The translations under genes and the position numbers were made by a program. 64,000 nucleotides of DNA from Serripes groenlandicus (lineage: Eukaryota > Mollusca > Bivalvia > Cardiida > Cardiidae): assembly GCA_031761405.1 (NCBI GenBank), contig JASEVX010000003.1, forward strand, positions 148,276,555 through 148,340,554, written 5' to 3'. The notes under the pieces were generated by a model. The model did not search any database. It saw only the letters and a program-made list of their open reading frames with translations, and was not told the origin of the DNA. This document shows, piece by piece, positions 23,711-36,540 of the stretch. Position 1 is the first letter of the stretch, and the number at the start of each line of letters is the position of its first letter.

Positions 23711-24155
23711 CAATGCGGATATCGGAATTCCGGCGGAAAACAATAATACAAGATGGGGATAATACTACGCACTGAAATAAAAATAAAAATCATGTGGGTA
23801 CGAATTCTCTAAAATATAGTCATTGTGGCACTACGGAATGTCAGAGACTGTACAAGTGTGGCGATTATCTTCAGAAATTATTATCCACCATTTAGAAATG
23901 CTCATTCTGCTAAACTACTCAATTAGAACTATAGTGCTTGAAATTGACATGTCTTTTGGTTAATGAAGAATGAATAACGTAGGCAAGGCAAAACTACACT
24001 ATATTTTGTTTACACATGTTTGGTGAAATATTATTTACACGTATTCAAATAAAAGTAAAGTAAGTCAAGAATTGTTCGTGTGTTCATTTGTTATAGAATC
24101 ATCCATATTGAAAGGGCCAGTCAATTGTCTGTGTCCTGAACACACAATCTACTTC
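23711..24155. other. Non-coding stretch, nothing recognised
   Basis: No gene or repeat ends were seen. Confidence 0.4.
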
Positions 24156-25192
24156 CCTAGGTGTGTTCGTTATGTTAGGCGCCTCTACTTCCCTAGGTGT
24201 GTTCGTTATGTTAGGCGCCTCTACTTCCCTATGTATGTTCGTTATGTTAGGCGCGTCATGTTCCCTAGGTGTGTTCGTTATGTTAGCGCCTTTACTTCCC
24301 TAAGTATGTTCGTTATGTTAGGCGCGTCATGTTCCCTAGGTGTGTTCGTTATGTTAGGCGCCTCTACTTCCCTAGGTGTGTTCGTTATACTATGCGCGTC
24401 TTGTTCCCTAGGTGTGTTCGTTATGTAAGGCGCCTCTACTTCCCTAGGTGTGTTCGTTATGCTAGGCGCGTCTTGTTCCCTATGTGTGTTCGTTATGCTA
24501 GGCGCGTCTTGTTCCCTATGTGTGTTCGTTATGCTAGGCGCGTCTTGTTCCCTAGGTGTGTTCGTTATGTTAGGCGCCTCTACTTCCCTAGGTGTGTTCG
24601 TTATGCTAGGCGCGTCTTGTTCCCGATGTGTGTTCGTTATGTTAGGCGCCTCTACTTCCCTAGGTGTGTTCGTTATGCTAGGCGCGTCTTGTTCCCTATG
24701 TGTGTTCGTTATGCTAGGCGCGTCTTGTTCCCTAGGTGTGTTCGTTATGCTAGGCGCGTCTTGTTCCCTATGTGTGTTCGTTATGTTAGGCGCCTCTACT
24801 TCCCTAGGTGTGTTCGTTATACTATGCGCGTCTTGTTCCCTAGGTGTGTTCGTTATGTTAGGCGCCTCTACTTCCCTAGGTGTGTTCGTTATGCTAGGTG
24901 CGTCTTGTTCCCTATGTGTGTTCGTCATGCTAGGCGCGTCTTGTTCCCTATGTGTGTTCGTCATGCTAGGCGCCTCTTCTTTCCTATGTGTGTTCGTCAT
25001 GCTAGGCGCCTCTTCTTTCCTATGTGTGTTCGTCATGCTAGGCGCCTCTACTTCCCTAGGTGTGTTCGTTATGTTAGGCGCCTCTACTTCCCTAGGTGTG
25101 TTCGTTATGTTAGGCGCCTCTACTTCCCTAGGTGTGTTCGTCATGCTAGGCGCCTCTTCTTCCATAGTTATGTTCGTTAAGCTAGGCGCCTT
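24156..25192. repeat. 36-bp minisatellite (about 29 units)
   Basis: The unit is ccctaggtgtgttcgttatg + ttaggcgcctctactt, with variant halves (gcgtcttgtt, gcctcttctt). On the minus strand it reads as a 12-residue repeat (EAPNITNTPREV / QDAPSITNTHRE), and two + frames are also open. Open frames on both strands, with no flanking coding signal, argue for a non-coding array. Confidence 0.9.
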
Positions 25193-25199
25193 GCACGCA

Positions 25200-25490
25200 G
25201 GAGTTCGGTAAGATTATTTTATCAGAACGCAGGCCACTGTCGCCTCTGTGATTCGAACCTTTGACCTCCCGCCCCCTAAACGTATAGATGGATTAAACGC
25301 TACACCCTTTCGCACAATCGTCGATTGACAAAAGTCAATGCGACATGCGTCATTCGTCTTCCACCAATGGGCTAAGTCTATGTGGAAAAGCAGCCGGTTG
25401 CTTGGGAAGATTGTTGTGTGGAGTGAGCGGCCGCCGTGATATAACTGAACAATTGTTAAAAACGGCGTTAAACCCCATTCAATCAATCTT
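25200..25490. mobile_element. Two SINE pieces in opposite orientation
   Basis: A reverse head with B-box-like gattcgaacctttgacc lies at about 25230-25300. It is followed by a forward body and tail (caccaatgggctaag ... gtgatataactgaacaattg ... ggcgttaaacccc) shared with the SINE at 34766. Confidence 0.6.
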
Positions 25491-25498
25491 TCGCACAA

Positions 25499-25657
25499 TC
25501 ATGCTCTTTCTGACGCCTCCGCAGCAGACGACTTTTGCCACAAATATTTCAACACTTTTCAGTTAATGTACTTTCATTTACAGAGATGTTTCATATAATA
25601 TTTCTTAATATTTTCAAAGTCGTCTGCTGCAAATTGGTTGAATGTGGGAAAGTTATA
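25499..25657 (-). mobile_element. Degenerate MITE-A copy
   Basis: gctctttctgacgcctccgc and gtcgtctgctgcaaattg are recognisable; the left terminus and central hairpin are lost. Confidence 0.55.
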
Positions 25658-25917
25658 AATCATTTTGATCAGTTTCTTCTGTTTCGCCAATATATGCGTA
25701 AATATTTCAAAAAGTAGCTCTCCTTGGACTAAGTGTAAATTTGGTACAAAATTGAGTCGACTCTAGGAAAGAGACATGTGTAGCAATAAAGGTCGTTATT
25801 AGCTGGGGATAGGTTTGATAGGCTCGGGTAAATTGAGTAAAGTTTAACACCCTTGTTATGGAGAAAGTGACGCATGAGCCTAACCATGCGAAATCCGATC
25901 TCAAAAAGGTTTTGACA
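25658..25917. other. Non-coding stretch, nothing recognised
   Basis: No repeat ends or coding signal were seen. Confidence 0.35.
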
Positions 25918-26147
25918 TTAACTCTTTCCCTGATACGACAATTCTGCAGCAGACGACTTTGAACGTATTTTGTCAAAACATAGAAAATCTCCATAATTGA
26001 ATGGATAACCTATGACAAAAAGTGGAAAACATTGTGGTAAAAGGAGAAATTGCACGTTTTGTGCAATTTCTTCTTTTGTCACTATGTTTTCAAAAAGCCG
26101 TCTGCTGCAGAGGCGTCAGAAAGCGTCTTTATGAGGGAAAGGGTTAA
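25918..26147 (+). mobile_element. MITE-A copy, well preserved
   Basis: TTAA at both ends, with the full hairpin gagaaattgcacgttttgtg / caatttcttcttttgtcact. Confidence 0.85.
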
Positions 26148-26578
26148 AGGTGCTCAACTCCAGATTATATAGTTAGTATAGTCAAAGTTTTAAAACGGTT
26201 CGAAAGTTGTCTGAGATAAGTAAAGATTTCACTTTCCAGTGTATCATAAACATCTAAATATTGATTGTTATGCTTCATTTTTAACCATCAAGTAAAATTG
26301 TGTACATATTCATTGACTTTCAATTGACTGTTTTACAACATTTACTACCAAAATAATTTTGAACTATTTATTACTTACTTTGTTGTAACTATAAGCAATA
26401 TTTGCAGAAGTTTCAATATTTCAAAATTTTGATCTCCAACTGTAGTTCTGCACCATTAAAGGCGACCAGGATCATGTTGCAAACGTTAACTTATTTATTC
26501 GATCTTACAATAATTCTTCGTAACATCACGGAGCTATCGCAGCTCGATTTTAAACGCATATTGTCATTTTGTGGGTAT
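26148..26578. other. Non-coding stretch similar to 720-960
   Basis: Shares runs such as catctaaatattg and gcaatatttgcagaagtttc with the region near 850-920, so it is probably an old dispersed repeat. Confidence 0.4.
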
Positions 26579-26808
26579 TTAACCCTGTCCCACATACAAC
26601 ATCTCTGCAGTACACGACTTTAAAAACATATTGGCAAAAACGTAAAAAATCTACAAAATCTGAAAGCGAATTATTAAATGGACTTGAAAAGATTGTGGCA
26701 AAAGGAGAAATTACTCATAAGGAGCATTTTCTCATTTTGCCACAATGTTTTCAATATTCGTCTACTGCAGAGGCTTCAGAAAACGTATATATGTGGGAAA
26801 AGGGTTAC
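26579..26808 (+). mobile_element. MITE-A copy
   Basis: Starts ttaaccctgtcccacataca; right end gtgggaaaagggtta. Confidence 0.8.
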
Positions 26809-26932
26809 ACCTTTGTTTTATATGATTCCTAGAAGATCTCAATCTGACTGAGGGGTCGTGCAGGTTGACATGAATATTTATTGGTCGCCAATTTTCCTAT
26901 GTCGTGGAGTGATTCATCCACGGTTTAACGAT

Positions 26933-27362
26933 TTAACCCTTTGCAGCAGACAAGATGACTTCGCTATTTGTAATTTAAAAATATATGCCTACTAAAACTA
27001 GGAGAAGAACGATAAGCACCAGTATTTAGTAAGCATGTAGATATGTTTATAGTGTTTATTTGCAGCGTAATTAAATATTAACATATTCATCAAAGTGCAG
27101 CAGACGACTGTGAATGCATCTGGGCAAAACTGCTTAAATTTCCATAAATCATAGCTTAATTTAAATTATTGAATAGAGTTAAAAACATTATGGCAAAAAT
27201 GATAAATCTCTCATTTATGAACAATTTCTTCGGTTGTCACAATGGTGTTTTTTGGTGTTTTTTTTTTTTTATCTTTTTCAATAATCATACTCTTTCATTC
27301 ATAGTAGAGATGTTATTCAAGTCGTCTTTCGCCGGTTTGTTGTATGTGGGAAACGGTTTATC
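26933..27362 (+). mobile_element. MITE-A copy broken by an insertion or rearrangement
   Basis: The left end ttaaccctttgcagcagac at 26933 and a nearly complete body from 27097 (gcagcagacgactgtgaatg) to 27362 are separated by about 140 bp of unrelated sequence. Confidence 0.5.
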
Positions 27363-28920
27363 TTACTTCAATGAACCAGAACGAACAAACAAGTTTAATA
27401 AAACGCTTAAACGAGACATTCTTGCTATAATATATATGCTGAATCAGCAGTCAACTCTTCCACGTTGAAATTTGGATCACTCCATTTTTCATCCAATCGG
27501 AAATTTGGTTATATTTAATGTCTAAGTGGCAAACAATGCAGATTTCGTGAAAGACAGCTCGTTTGGAAAAAAGCCTTTAAATGCCGGAAAGGGTTAACAC
27601 CATGAAGTGAGAACAGCGGACACATTGATCTCTTAATTTACACTACTAGAGGAAAATGGTATATCATTTTACATTTATCATCACTAAGATTGTGAGTTGA
27701 ATGTCCGAACATCAGGAATAGAGCAGAATATCCTAGAACAGAAGCAGGCGAAGTGTTGTAATAGTCCTCTATATATTTAGCACGTAGGGTAATTAACATA
27801 ACCAATTCAAAATATTGGAAAACCACAGTTATGCATGCGATCGAGCTATTTATAGACGGTTTTTTCCAGCTAGACTGATTATGTTTACATTATTATCTTC
27901 TGCGTTTTTTTCCTCGCTAGTTTCACAGAATCATTTAGCAGTATTCTTGGTTCACTGTACTATCGTGTTATTCCTGTAACACTTTTTCGTTTCCCTGTCT
28001 CCTGGAAACAAAATGTAATAAGCACGCGTCAGTAACGACGATCTAAGCTCAAGGAGGATGCTTCGCTCAAGATGACCTCGACCTTATAACCTTGACATTG
28101 AAATTCAAGTGATCGTCTGCTGTAACCTTCACGTAAAATTAAAGGAGGAGCGGTATAACATATAACAAAAAATACGAGAAAATACTTGTTTGTTATTTAA
28201 ATTGTGAATGTATTTTATACTTTAAATAGCACGTAGGTTTAAAATAACGTTTTTGTATTTAAGTTTTAAGGTTTAAACGACACATTTTGTACAAGCCATA
28301 TTGGTCATAGTTTACCCTGCAAGCAGACGATAATCTTTCATCATGGACTAGACCTCACAGATTATGAAATTTTCCGGAAAGTTGTGCGATTATAAGGATA
28401 TAATGATCGGAAAGGAATCAATCTTCGGATATTAGAAGAACGTAACAGACGAATATTTTACAGGTAAGAATAGGATATAATAGATAGATCATTTTACAGG
28501 TAACTCTAGTTTGTATTGCTTTTAAAATTTGTTAGATACACATTTAAATGGGAGTGTGTACTAAATAAGATATTTATCTCCTTTTGATATATTTCTTCTT
28601 ATTTAGTAGTTCTCTTTTCTAAAATAATGCTCATAGCTGTCTTTAATTAATTTATGACTAGCAGTTTTATGACTTCTACAAATTATTTAAATGCGATTAT
28701 TTAGTAAAAATATCCTATTAATTTGTAAAACTAAACATCCAACGATTACTCGGATATGCTAAAAGCGATATATTTCTAATTTGAGGAAAATAAATGACAT
28801 AAAAATGTCGCCATTATCCTTTCACAATTGATGTGTGGACTTTTTTCTACTTTCACCTTCAAGGAAATTGGGAACAAATGTTCATAATTAGGTTGTTTGA
28901 GTTTTTACAACATTGATTTT
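27363..28920. other. Gene-poor stretch
   Basis: A MITE-A right end (gccggaaagggttaac) lies at about 27540-27598. Two acag|gta-type donor-like sites sit at about 28463 and 28500, but no coding frame supports an exon. Otherwise AT-rich. Confidence 0.4.
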
Positions 28921-29276
28921 CAACACGTTTCAAGGACTTAACTTTCAATTATATAAACATTCTATATTTATCACAAGAGAGTTTCCAAGATCGTCTGCTG
29001 CAGATTTGTTTTATGTGGGTAAAGGTCTAATAGCGTTTAATGTTTAACATTTTTGAAAATATTGCAATAAAAGGTGAAATTGCTCGTTTTGAGCAATTTC
29101 ACCTTTTATTGCAATGTTTTCAAACATTATATGGCAAAAACCATTATTGAATAGAGTTGAATACATTTAGCAAAAGGACAAATTGTTCAAGAGCAATTTC
29201 CTCTTTTTCCTAAATGTTTTCAAATGCCGTCTGCTGCAAACTCGTCAAAATATGTCTGCAAGTGGGTAATGGTTAA
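28921..29276. mobile_element. MITE-A-derived cluster with a matched hairpin
   Basis: A reverse right half (gatcgtctgctgcagatttg) ends near 29032. A 31-bp arm / 5-base loop / 31-bp arm hairpin with one mismatch spans 29055-29121. A forward right half (gccgtctgctgcaaactcg) ends near 29276. Confidence 0.65.
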
Positions 29277-29410
29277 TTCTCGCAAGTCATAAAGGTCTCG
29301 AATTTCAGCGCCGACGGGTCCTATTTACCGTCTAGGGTAAGGGTTAATTCTCGCAAGTCGTTAAGGTCTCGAATTTCAGCCCCGACGGGTCCTATTTACC
29401 GTCTACGTAA
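29272..29410. repeat. 71-bp tandem duplication
   Basis: ggttaattctcgcaagtc ... gacgggtcctatttaccgtc occurs twice, 71 bp apart, with a few differences. Confidence 0.8.
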
Positions 29411-29499
29411 TGCGATATGTTTACAGTCTACTTTTAAAACATAAGTATGCACACACATTTATTTTGAAACATTACTCGAAAAATGTATCTTCTCTTTTC

Positions 29500-30975
29500 G
29501 GTTCAGTTCCGGGGTCATGGCTAACTGTTTAAAATGGCTGTAATCTACAAGAGTCGTCTATACAAACAAAGCTGAATGATTAAAAAGGAAGTAATCGATA
29601 AAGTATTTTATACCTCGGTCATGGCTGATTGTTTAAAATGGTATTTATCGATAAGATTCGTCTATACAATGGTCATGGTTGAATGATTAAAATAGTAGTA
29701 ATAGAAAAGAGTTGGTTATATCATGGTCAAAGTTGAATATCTAAAACGGTAGTAATCGATACGGTTGTCAAAACCACTGTCATGGCTGAATGTTTAAAAT
29801 GGTAGTAATCAGTAGGTTTCGTCTATACAAGGGTCATGGTTGAATGTTTAAAATGGTAGTAATCGATAAGGGTCGTCTATACAAGGGTCATGGTTGAATG
29901 TTTAAAATGGAAGTAATCGATAAGGGTCGTCTATACCAGGGTCATGGTTGAATGTTTAAAATGGAAGTAATCGATAAGGGTCGTCTATGCCAGGGTCATG
30001 GTTGAATGTCTAAAATGGTAATAATCGATTGGGGCCGTCTATACCAGGGTCATGGTTGAATGTTTAAAATGGTAGTAATCGATTGGGGCCGTCTATACCA
30101 GGGTCATGGTTGAATGTCTAAAATGGTAATAATCGACTGGGGCCGTCTATACCAGGGTCATGGTTTAATGTTTAAAATGGTAATAATCGATTAGGGTCGT
30201 CTATACCAGGGTCATGGATGAATGTTTAAAATGGTAGTAATCGATTAAGGCCGTCTATACCAGGGCCATGGTTGAATGTCTAAAATGGTAATAATCGATT
30301 AGTGTCGTCTATACCAGGGTCATGGTTGAATGTCTAAAATGGTAGTAATCAATTAGGGCCGTCTATACCAGGGTCATGGTTGAATGTCTAAAATGGTAAT
30401 AATCGATTAGGGCCGTCTATACCAGGGTCATGGATGAATGTTTAAAATGGTAGAAATTGATAAGGGTCGTCTATACCAGGGTCATGGTTGAATGACAACA
30501 ATGGTAGTATTTTATTAGGGTCGTCTATACCAGGGTCATGGTTGAATGATAAAAATGGTAGTAATCGATTAGGGTCGTCTATACAAGGGTCATGGTTAAA
30601 TGTTTAAAATGGTAGTAATCTATTCGTGTCGTCTATACCAGGGTCATGGATGAATGTTTAAAATGGTAGAAATTGATAAGGGTCGTCTATAGCAGGGTCA
30701 TGGTTGAATGTTTAAAATGGTATTAATCGATAAGGGTCGTCTATACCAGGGTCATGGTTAAATGTTTAAAATGGTAGTTATCGATAAGTGTCGTCTATAC
30801 AAGGGTCATGGTTGAATGTTTAAAATTGTAGTCATCGATTGGGGCCGTCTATACCAGGGTCATGATTGAATGTTTAAAATGGTAGTAATCGATAAGGGTC
30901 GTTCCTACAAGGGTTATGGTTGAATGTTTGACATTGTAGTAATCGATAAGGGTAGTCTATACCATAGTCACAGCA
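29500..30975. repeat. 54-bp minisatellite (about 27 units)
   Basis: The unit is gggtcatggttgaatgttta + aaatggtagtaatcgataag + ggtcgtctatacca. Left-edge units are more diverged; central units are closer to each other. Confidence 0.9.
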
Positions 30976-32227
30976 CTTTGGACGGTTAGCAGAGATTTCC
31001 ACATACAGCAGATCTGCAAAAGACGTCTTCGAAGATATTTAGGAAAAATATGGAAAGTTTGTTTTATTTATTATGTATAGCTACATCTAAATTATGTAAC
31101 TGCGTAAAGGGCAATAACATAACCAAATAGACAATCTGATTTAGAATACTGCGTACTGTGATGTAATTAGAAATGCTCCTACCGTTGCGTAAATAATTTA
31201 CATCAATTAAATAAACCTCGTATCGACGACAATGGATTGAGTATTGACGTCACCGATTACTAGACTTTATAAACAAATATTAATTCAAGCCAAGTATCAA
31301 CTATCAGTAAACAAATTTAATTCGACGCTCATTGATATTCACGTTTACAAGTTCTTTCAATTTTATTGAGAATTACAATGGGCAACATATTCATAAGATA
31401 GTTCATGTATATGGTATAACACAAATCTTACAAAATGATTTAGTGTTGATGTAACCGAGTTTGATCTTCTTTAATTCATTTATAAAAAAGTTTTATATGA
31501 CGATGATTACATGTATTGTATAAGTTAATAATATATATTCTATTCTATTCTATCATATATTCATCTAAGTTATAATAAATATAAATAAAGCCTGTTTACC
31601 AATACCTGTCATTTGTTAATATGACTTATTAGTAAACCGCTTTTAGGGGGGGGGGGGGACTCAGCACTCGTTAATAATCATGACGTTTTGTTCGAAATTA
31701 AAAAAAGAATGAGAACCAAGTTTAAACACAATATCCAATTAAATACGGGGTTTCCATAGAAAAGCAATAAGGTCTGTTACGCTAAAGCATATCGGTTGCA
31801 AATACTGCTAGTGCCAAGTATAAAACCTGTTTCATTATAGTTAAGTGGAGGGCGTATCTGAAGTATTGGTAAACAGGTTTGACCTGTCACTCATTATTCT
31901 TCCGACCGTCTTCCGTAACCACTCGGCAGTAGAATCGTTGTTGATTGTTTAACGCCGTTTTAAACAATTTTTCAGTCATATCACGGCGACCAGTTCAGCG
32001 ATCCTGACCACTCAAGTAATATCCTCTCTATATATATTGATATATGAAAAAAACTGTTTTACGCACCCATACGTTAATAATATATAACCCTGAATAATGA
32101 AAATATCGAATAGAGAAAGAAACAGGAGGCAATTTCTCACCATGACTCACATGCTACGTTGTAATTAGTACTCTAATGTCGCGCAAAACCCCGATACATG
32201 TTTATCCTCTGTCCTCAAAGATAACGT
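30976..32227. other. Non-coding stretch with a SINE tail and G13 run
   Basis: A reverse SINE tail (aacgccgttttaaacaattt ... tcatatcacggcgaccagtt) lies at about 31944-32015, and a run of 13 G at 31646-31658. No gene was recognised. Confidence 0.45.
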
Positions 32228-32496
32228 TTGAGCCGGCGTTACACGAGAAACCAACATTATGGAATCTGCGTAATGTATCGAATCAGACAGAGCCTGCGCA
32301 ATCCGCGCACGCTGATCCGGACCGACACTTTCCTTTCAGGGTGATAGGAGATATAGAGTAATAATTCCTGAAACAGAAAATCCACAAGAGGCGAAAGTGA
32401 TCTGTCCGGTTAGCCTGCGCGGCATGCTTAGGCTGATCCGGATCGAATTTTTACGCCGAGTCCACAATGTTGAGTTTCTCGTGGAACGGCTCTCAT
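32228..32496. mobile_element. MITE-B copy
   Basis: Left end gttacacgagaaaccaacat, right end ttctcgtggaacggctctca, palindromic interior with gcgcggcatgcttaggctga. Confidence 0.8.
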
Positions 32497-32712
32497 TTCA
32501 TTTATATCCGGGTTTTATAAATTTCCGATAATGTTTTCGTACATAGTTCTGACTTTCCCAAATAGAAACTGTTTTGGAAAATCAGTAATTCCCCTGAAAA
32601 TATGTTCCTGGTGTGTTCACCATTCAATGCCTCTGTACGACAGATAACCCTATTTACATGAGAGTCGACACACTATCTATAGGGAGAGTAATGGAAGACA
32701 ATGACTATAGAT

Positions 32713-32965
32713 GTTAATGTCTTACACAACATACAGTTGTTATATTTATGTGTATATTCTCCGAAAAGTTAACCCTAATTTGATTGTTGTTACCTGTGGT
32801 GGTAATTGTAGAAGAACACGTGATTTAGAGGTTCAGGTGTTACACAACATACAGCGTTGTTTTTGTGTGGTAAATTCTCCTCGAAAGATAACCCTATTTT
32901 GATTGTTATTACCTGTGAAGCACGTGCCTAGAGGTTATTGTATTACGCAACATATAGTTGTTATT
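32713..32965. repeat. About 118-bp tandem repeat, a little over two units
   Basis: tacacaacatacag occurs at 32723 and 32841 and, altered, at 32944. Shared inner text includes taaccctaatttgattgtt and ttacctgtg. Confidence 0.7.
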
Positions 32966-33014
32966 GTTACATTCTGGACGGCTTTTTGAACAACAATGTG
33001 GAACATGAGAATGT

Positions 33015-33216
33015 TTAACCCTTTCCCTCGTACGACAATTCTGCTTCAGATCGACTTTTAACGTATTTTGACAAAAAATAGAAAATCTCTATAATTGAAT
33101 GGATAACCTATGACTACAGGTGGTAAACATTGTGAGAAAAGGAGGAAATTGCACGTTTTCAAAAAGCCGTCTGCTGCAGAGGCGTCAGAAAGCGTCTATA
33201 TGAGGGAAAGGGTTAA
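33015..33216 (+). mobile_element. MITE-A copy, right hairpin arm deleted
   Basis: TTAA at both ends. The text jumps from ggaaattgcacgttttc straight to aaaaagccgtctgctgc. Confidence 0.85.
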
Positions 33217-33240
33217 CATTATTAACCCGTATATTATGTC

Positions 33241-33438
33241 CGAGCTCTAGATAAGGGAGTTTTTTACCTCTAAAAATCCTTACTTTACCCACTCTAACCC
33301 TGTGATGTGAGTACTCAAAAGAATCGTGTCAATGAGGCGATCCCTTTGAGAACCCAACTCATAGGGTTTGGTTGGATGATAAGAGAGATATTGTATGTGT
33401 ATGTGTGTGTGGGGGGGGGGGGGGGGGGGGGGGGGGGG
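33241..33438. mobile_element. Truncated MITE-D copy ending in a G28 run
   Basis: Starts cgagctctagataaggg and contains the diverged central hairpin (gagtactcaaaagaatcgtg / tttgagaacccaactcatag). It is cut by gtatgtgtgtgt and 28 G at 33411-33438. Confidence 0.65.
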
Positions 33439-33664
33439 TATATACTCCCTCCATATCATATGTAGTTTTTGAAGGCAGACGACCCTAGCTGATATAACAG
33501 GTACACGGACGTATGTAGATCTAAAGAAAAATGCGCTTTGATATGTTAGTGTGTGTTCTAAGGAGGCATGATGAGTCACGTGGTTTTGAACTTGGAATGT
33601 GGGTTGACAAGACGATTTGATGTAAGAAGATGGGGATTAATTCCAAAAACATCCCTGTTTAACT

Positions 33665-33895
33665 GTTAACCCCTTTCCCTAATTCTCGTGGATTTAAAAG
33701 CCTTAGTCATTGACGACTTCTGAAAACATTGTGGAAAGAGGACAGTTTTCTCAAAACGAACTATTCTCCATTTGACATATGGTTTACAATTAGGTGTATA
33801 AAATGTACTTCTATTATTTCTTGGTTGTAACAGTTTTCATGTCAGAGTATTTGTTTGAGACTGACGACACTATACGTATCAGGTAAATGGTCTAA
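33665..33895 (-). mobile_element. Degenerate MITE-A copy
   Basis: gttaacccctttccctaatt, an internal cattgtggaaagaggac hairpin remnant and a weak right end. Confidence 0.5.
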
Positions 33896-34176
33896 TCTGT
33901 TTTTTGCATGACGGGGCAAATCCAAATTATAACGATAACCATACGTCTACTGTTCCAGATTATTAATTCCATCAGTCAAAACAAAGACAATAACTGCCAA
34001 GGTTGACAGTCCTAAAATCACATCACAATTCTGCAGAAACAATGCCGGTGATTATCGTATATCATCAGTATGTGTCAGTTATAGTAGAGTATAATTGGAT
34101 GGTAATTTTACAGCAGGTATCGCTTGTTATCTTGTAACATCTGGAGCAATAACTGACAATTATCATAGCATAGGTA

Positions 34177-34409
34177 CTAAACCCTTTCCCTCATACGACA
34201 ATTCTGCGGCAGACGACTTTGAACGTATTTTTGTCAACACATAGAAAATCTCCATAATTGAATGGATAACTTACGTCAAAAAGTGGAAAACATTGTGGCA
34301 AAAGGAGAAAATTGCACGTTTTGTGCAATTTCTTCTTTTGTCACTATGTTTCAAAAAGCCGTCTGCTGCAGTAGGGCGTCAGAAAGCGTCTATATAGGGA
34401 AAGGGTTAA
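34177..34409 (+). mobile_element. MITE-A copy, well preserved
   Basis: Starts ctaaaccctttccctcatac; hairpin present; ends agggaaagggttaa. Confidence 0.85.
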
Positions 34410-34489
34410 TTACAGGTAAGCCTTTTTCTCAAATAAAAGTGGAGACTTACGAGAATTCCCCTGTAGAGACTAGACGTTGGCCATTCGGA

Positions 34490-34740
34490 CCCGCACCCTA
34501 CTACGGGAATACAACTTTTCAAAACGCCGAGAAAATTGCTCATGGTTGGCAATTTGTTCTTTTCCTAAAATGTTTTAAACTTTCTGGATTAGCTAAACCT
34601 TTCCCGGATACAAGGAATATACAGAAGACGGCTTTGGAAGCATCTCGATCGAAATATGAAACATCTCTATAAATGAAATGATAACTTTTTTATATAGTTA
34701 AAAAACATTGTTGCAAATGGAGAAATTGCTCTCTTCCTTG
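34490..34740 (+). mobile_element. MITE-A fragments
   Basis: A hairpin piece (cgagaaaattgctcatggtt / ggcaatttgttcttttccta) is followed by a left half starting aaacctttcccggatacaag, which stops at gaaattgctctctt. Confidence 0.5.
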
Positions 34741-34765
34741 GGACAAAGTCACTTGAGGGGAACCG

Positions 34766-35035
34766 AGCCCCTGTAGCTCAGTCGGTATCGACGCGTGCTG
34801 TCAATCTAGGGATTGTAAGTTCGAATCCCAGCTCGGCTTCTTTCCGATGTTTGACAAAAGTCATTGTGACAAGCGGTATTCGTCTTTCACCAATGGGCTT
34901 ACAGTCCATGAATAATGTTGTGTGGATTACTGGTGTTAGAAAGCTAGGAAACGCATGAGTAGGTGAACTGGGCCCGGGATATAACTTTTGGAAATGGGTT
35001 GGCACCCATGTTGGTCCAAATCAACATTGACTCCA
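34766..35035 (+). mobile_element. tRNA-derived SINE
   Basis: The head has A-box-like tagctcagtcggtatcg and B-box gttcgaatccc, but the acceptor arms do not pair, so it is not an intact tRNA gene. The body (caccaatgggcttacagtcc) and tail (ggatataacttttggaaatg) match the piece at 25320-25490. Confidence 0.7.
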
Positions 35036-35196
35036 AAAGATGAAGAGTGGTGCTATCCAGTTTAATTCAGTAAACGTCGCTATATGACTGGAATTATGCC
35101 GAGAGCTGTTTTAAACTACTTTATAATAAAGAACAATACCCTTATCCCTCTTTGAGCGACTTTAAACAGCATTTGCTTTATATATTTCACATGACT

Positions 35197-35416
35197 TTAA
35201 CCCTTTCTCAAATATAGACTCTTTCTGAAGCCGACTTTTGAAAACATTGTGACAAAAGTAGAAATTGCTCAAAATGAGCAATTTCTCCTTTTGTCTCACA
35301 ATGTTTTCAACTCTTTTTAATAAATAAACCCTTATTTATGGAGATTTTCTTCTAAGTCTTTGCCATATGTTTTGGAAGTCGTCTGCCTGCGAATTTGTTT
35401 GATGTTGGAAAAGGTA
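35197..35416 (-). mobile_element. MITE-A copy
   Basis: Starts ttaaccctttctcaaata; hairpin gaaattgctcaaaatgagca; right end gttggaaaaggtaaa. Confidence 0.75.
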
Positions 35417-36120
35417 AACTACGATGGCGAATAATGTGAGGTACGTTGTGCTGTCCAATCTTGGTCTACACTGTTTCTCCGCCTCTCTGTATGACATTAT
35501 CTAAAGGTGCATTGCGTTAAACTGATGGGCTTCTAGTGTATTGTCAAAGGACGCGTATAAGTCTCAATTGCGTGTAAACGAACAGTGAAGGCTCTGATGA
35601 GACTGTGGCATGCGTAGGCTCGTCTGAGTCTTCACTGTACGCAGATATATTATAAACCCAAGCGATAAACGCGATACATATCTATTCAAATTGTAGCAAA
35701 AACTGCGCCACGTGTTTATTTGTTTGTTATAACTTCACCGAAATTAATCCTATAACCAAAATGTCATGTTCAAACATAAAAAGCACTTTTTTTCGTCGAT
35801 ACATGAACACCGATATCACGGAAATCGTCCATGACCCATGGCCTTACTCCTTTCCCGGATATAGACGATATTGGATGTCTCTATAACAGGTTATTAAAAC
35901 ATTGTGGAAATGAAAAAAAAATCTCAGTATAACCAATTCTTTTCTCTCACGATGTTCCAAAATGTCTATATGTTACATGTTTGTCCTCAGATGTTTTCAA
36001 AGCAGACGAAGGAATCTAAAACGTTCCCGTCTGGTGAACTGATTTCCAATATGCTTGGCCATTAGATTCCGCAATGCCGATGCAAGAATAACACTCTCTG
36101 GTAATACTGACGTTGTTGCT
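35417..36120. other. Non-coding stretch with a MITE-A remnant
   Basis: A weak copy (cctttcccggatatagacga ... cattgtggaaatg) lies at about 35848-36005. Nothing else was recognised. Confidence 0.4.
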
Positions 36121-36540
36121 GTCACCCTTTCCCACCTACAGCAAATCTGCAGCAGACGGACTTTGAAAATGTCTACTGAAAAAATATGGAAAAGCTCTAT
36201 AATTGTAGATATAATTACTGAAAAAAGTTGAAAAGATTGTGGCAAAAGGCGAAATTGCTCGTTTTTGAGTAATTTCTTCTTTTGTCACGATGTTGTTCAA
36301 AAGTCGTCTGCTGCAGATGCGTCAAAACTGCGTCTGTAGGTGGATAACGGGGTTAAACGCTTCCTCAAATACAACTCATCTGCAGCAGACGACTTTGAAA
36401 ACAACTTAGCAAAACTATGGAACATATCTGTGAACTTTAAGTACATTGTATAATCTACTGCATAGAGATCAAACATTGTGACAAAAGATGAAATCTGCTG
36501 TAGATACGTCGAAATGCGTCTATAAATGGGATAGGGTTCT
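36121..36540 (+). mobile_element. Two adjacent MITE-A copies sharing a TTAA
   Basis: The first copy runs 36121-36356. The second starts at the same TTAA (36353-36356) and ends near 36538 with ctataaatgggatagggtt; its right hairpin arm is missing. Confidence 0.7.

Noticed and set aside
34766..34840. tRNA gene
   Set aside because: A- and B-box-like motifs are present, but the acceptor stems do not pair, and the sequence continues into a repeat body shared with other SINE copies.
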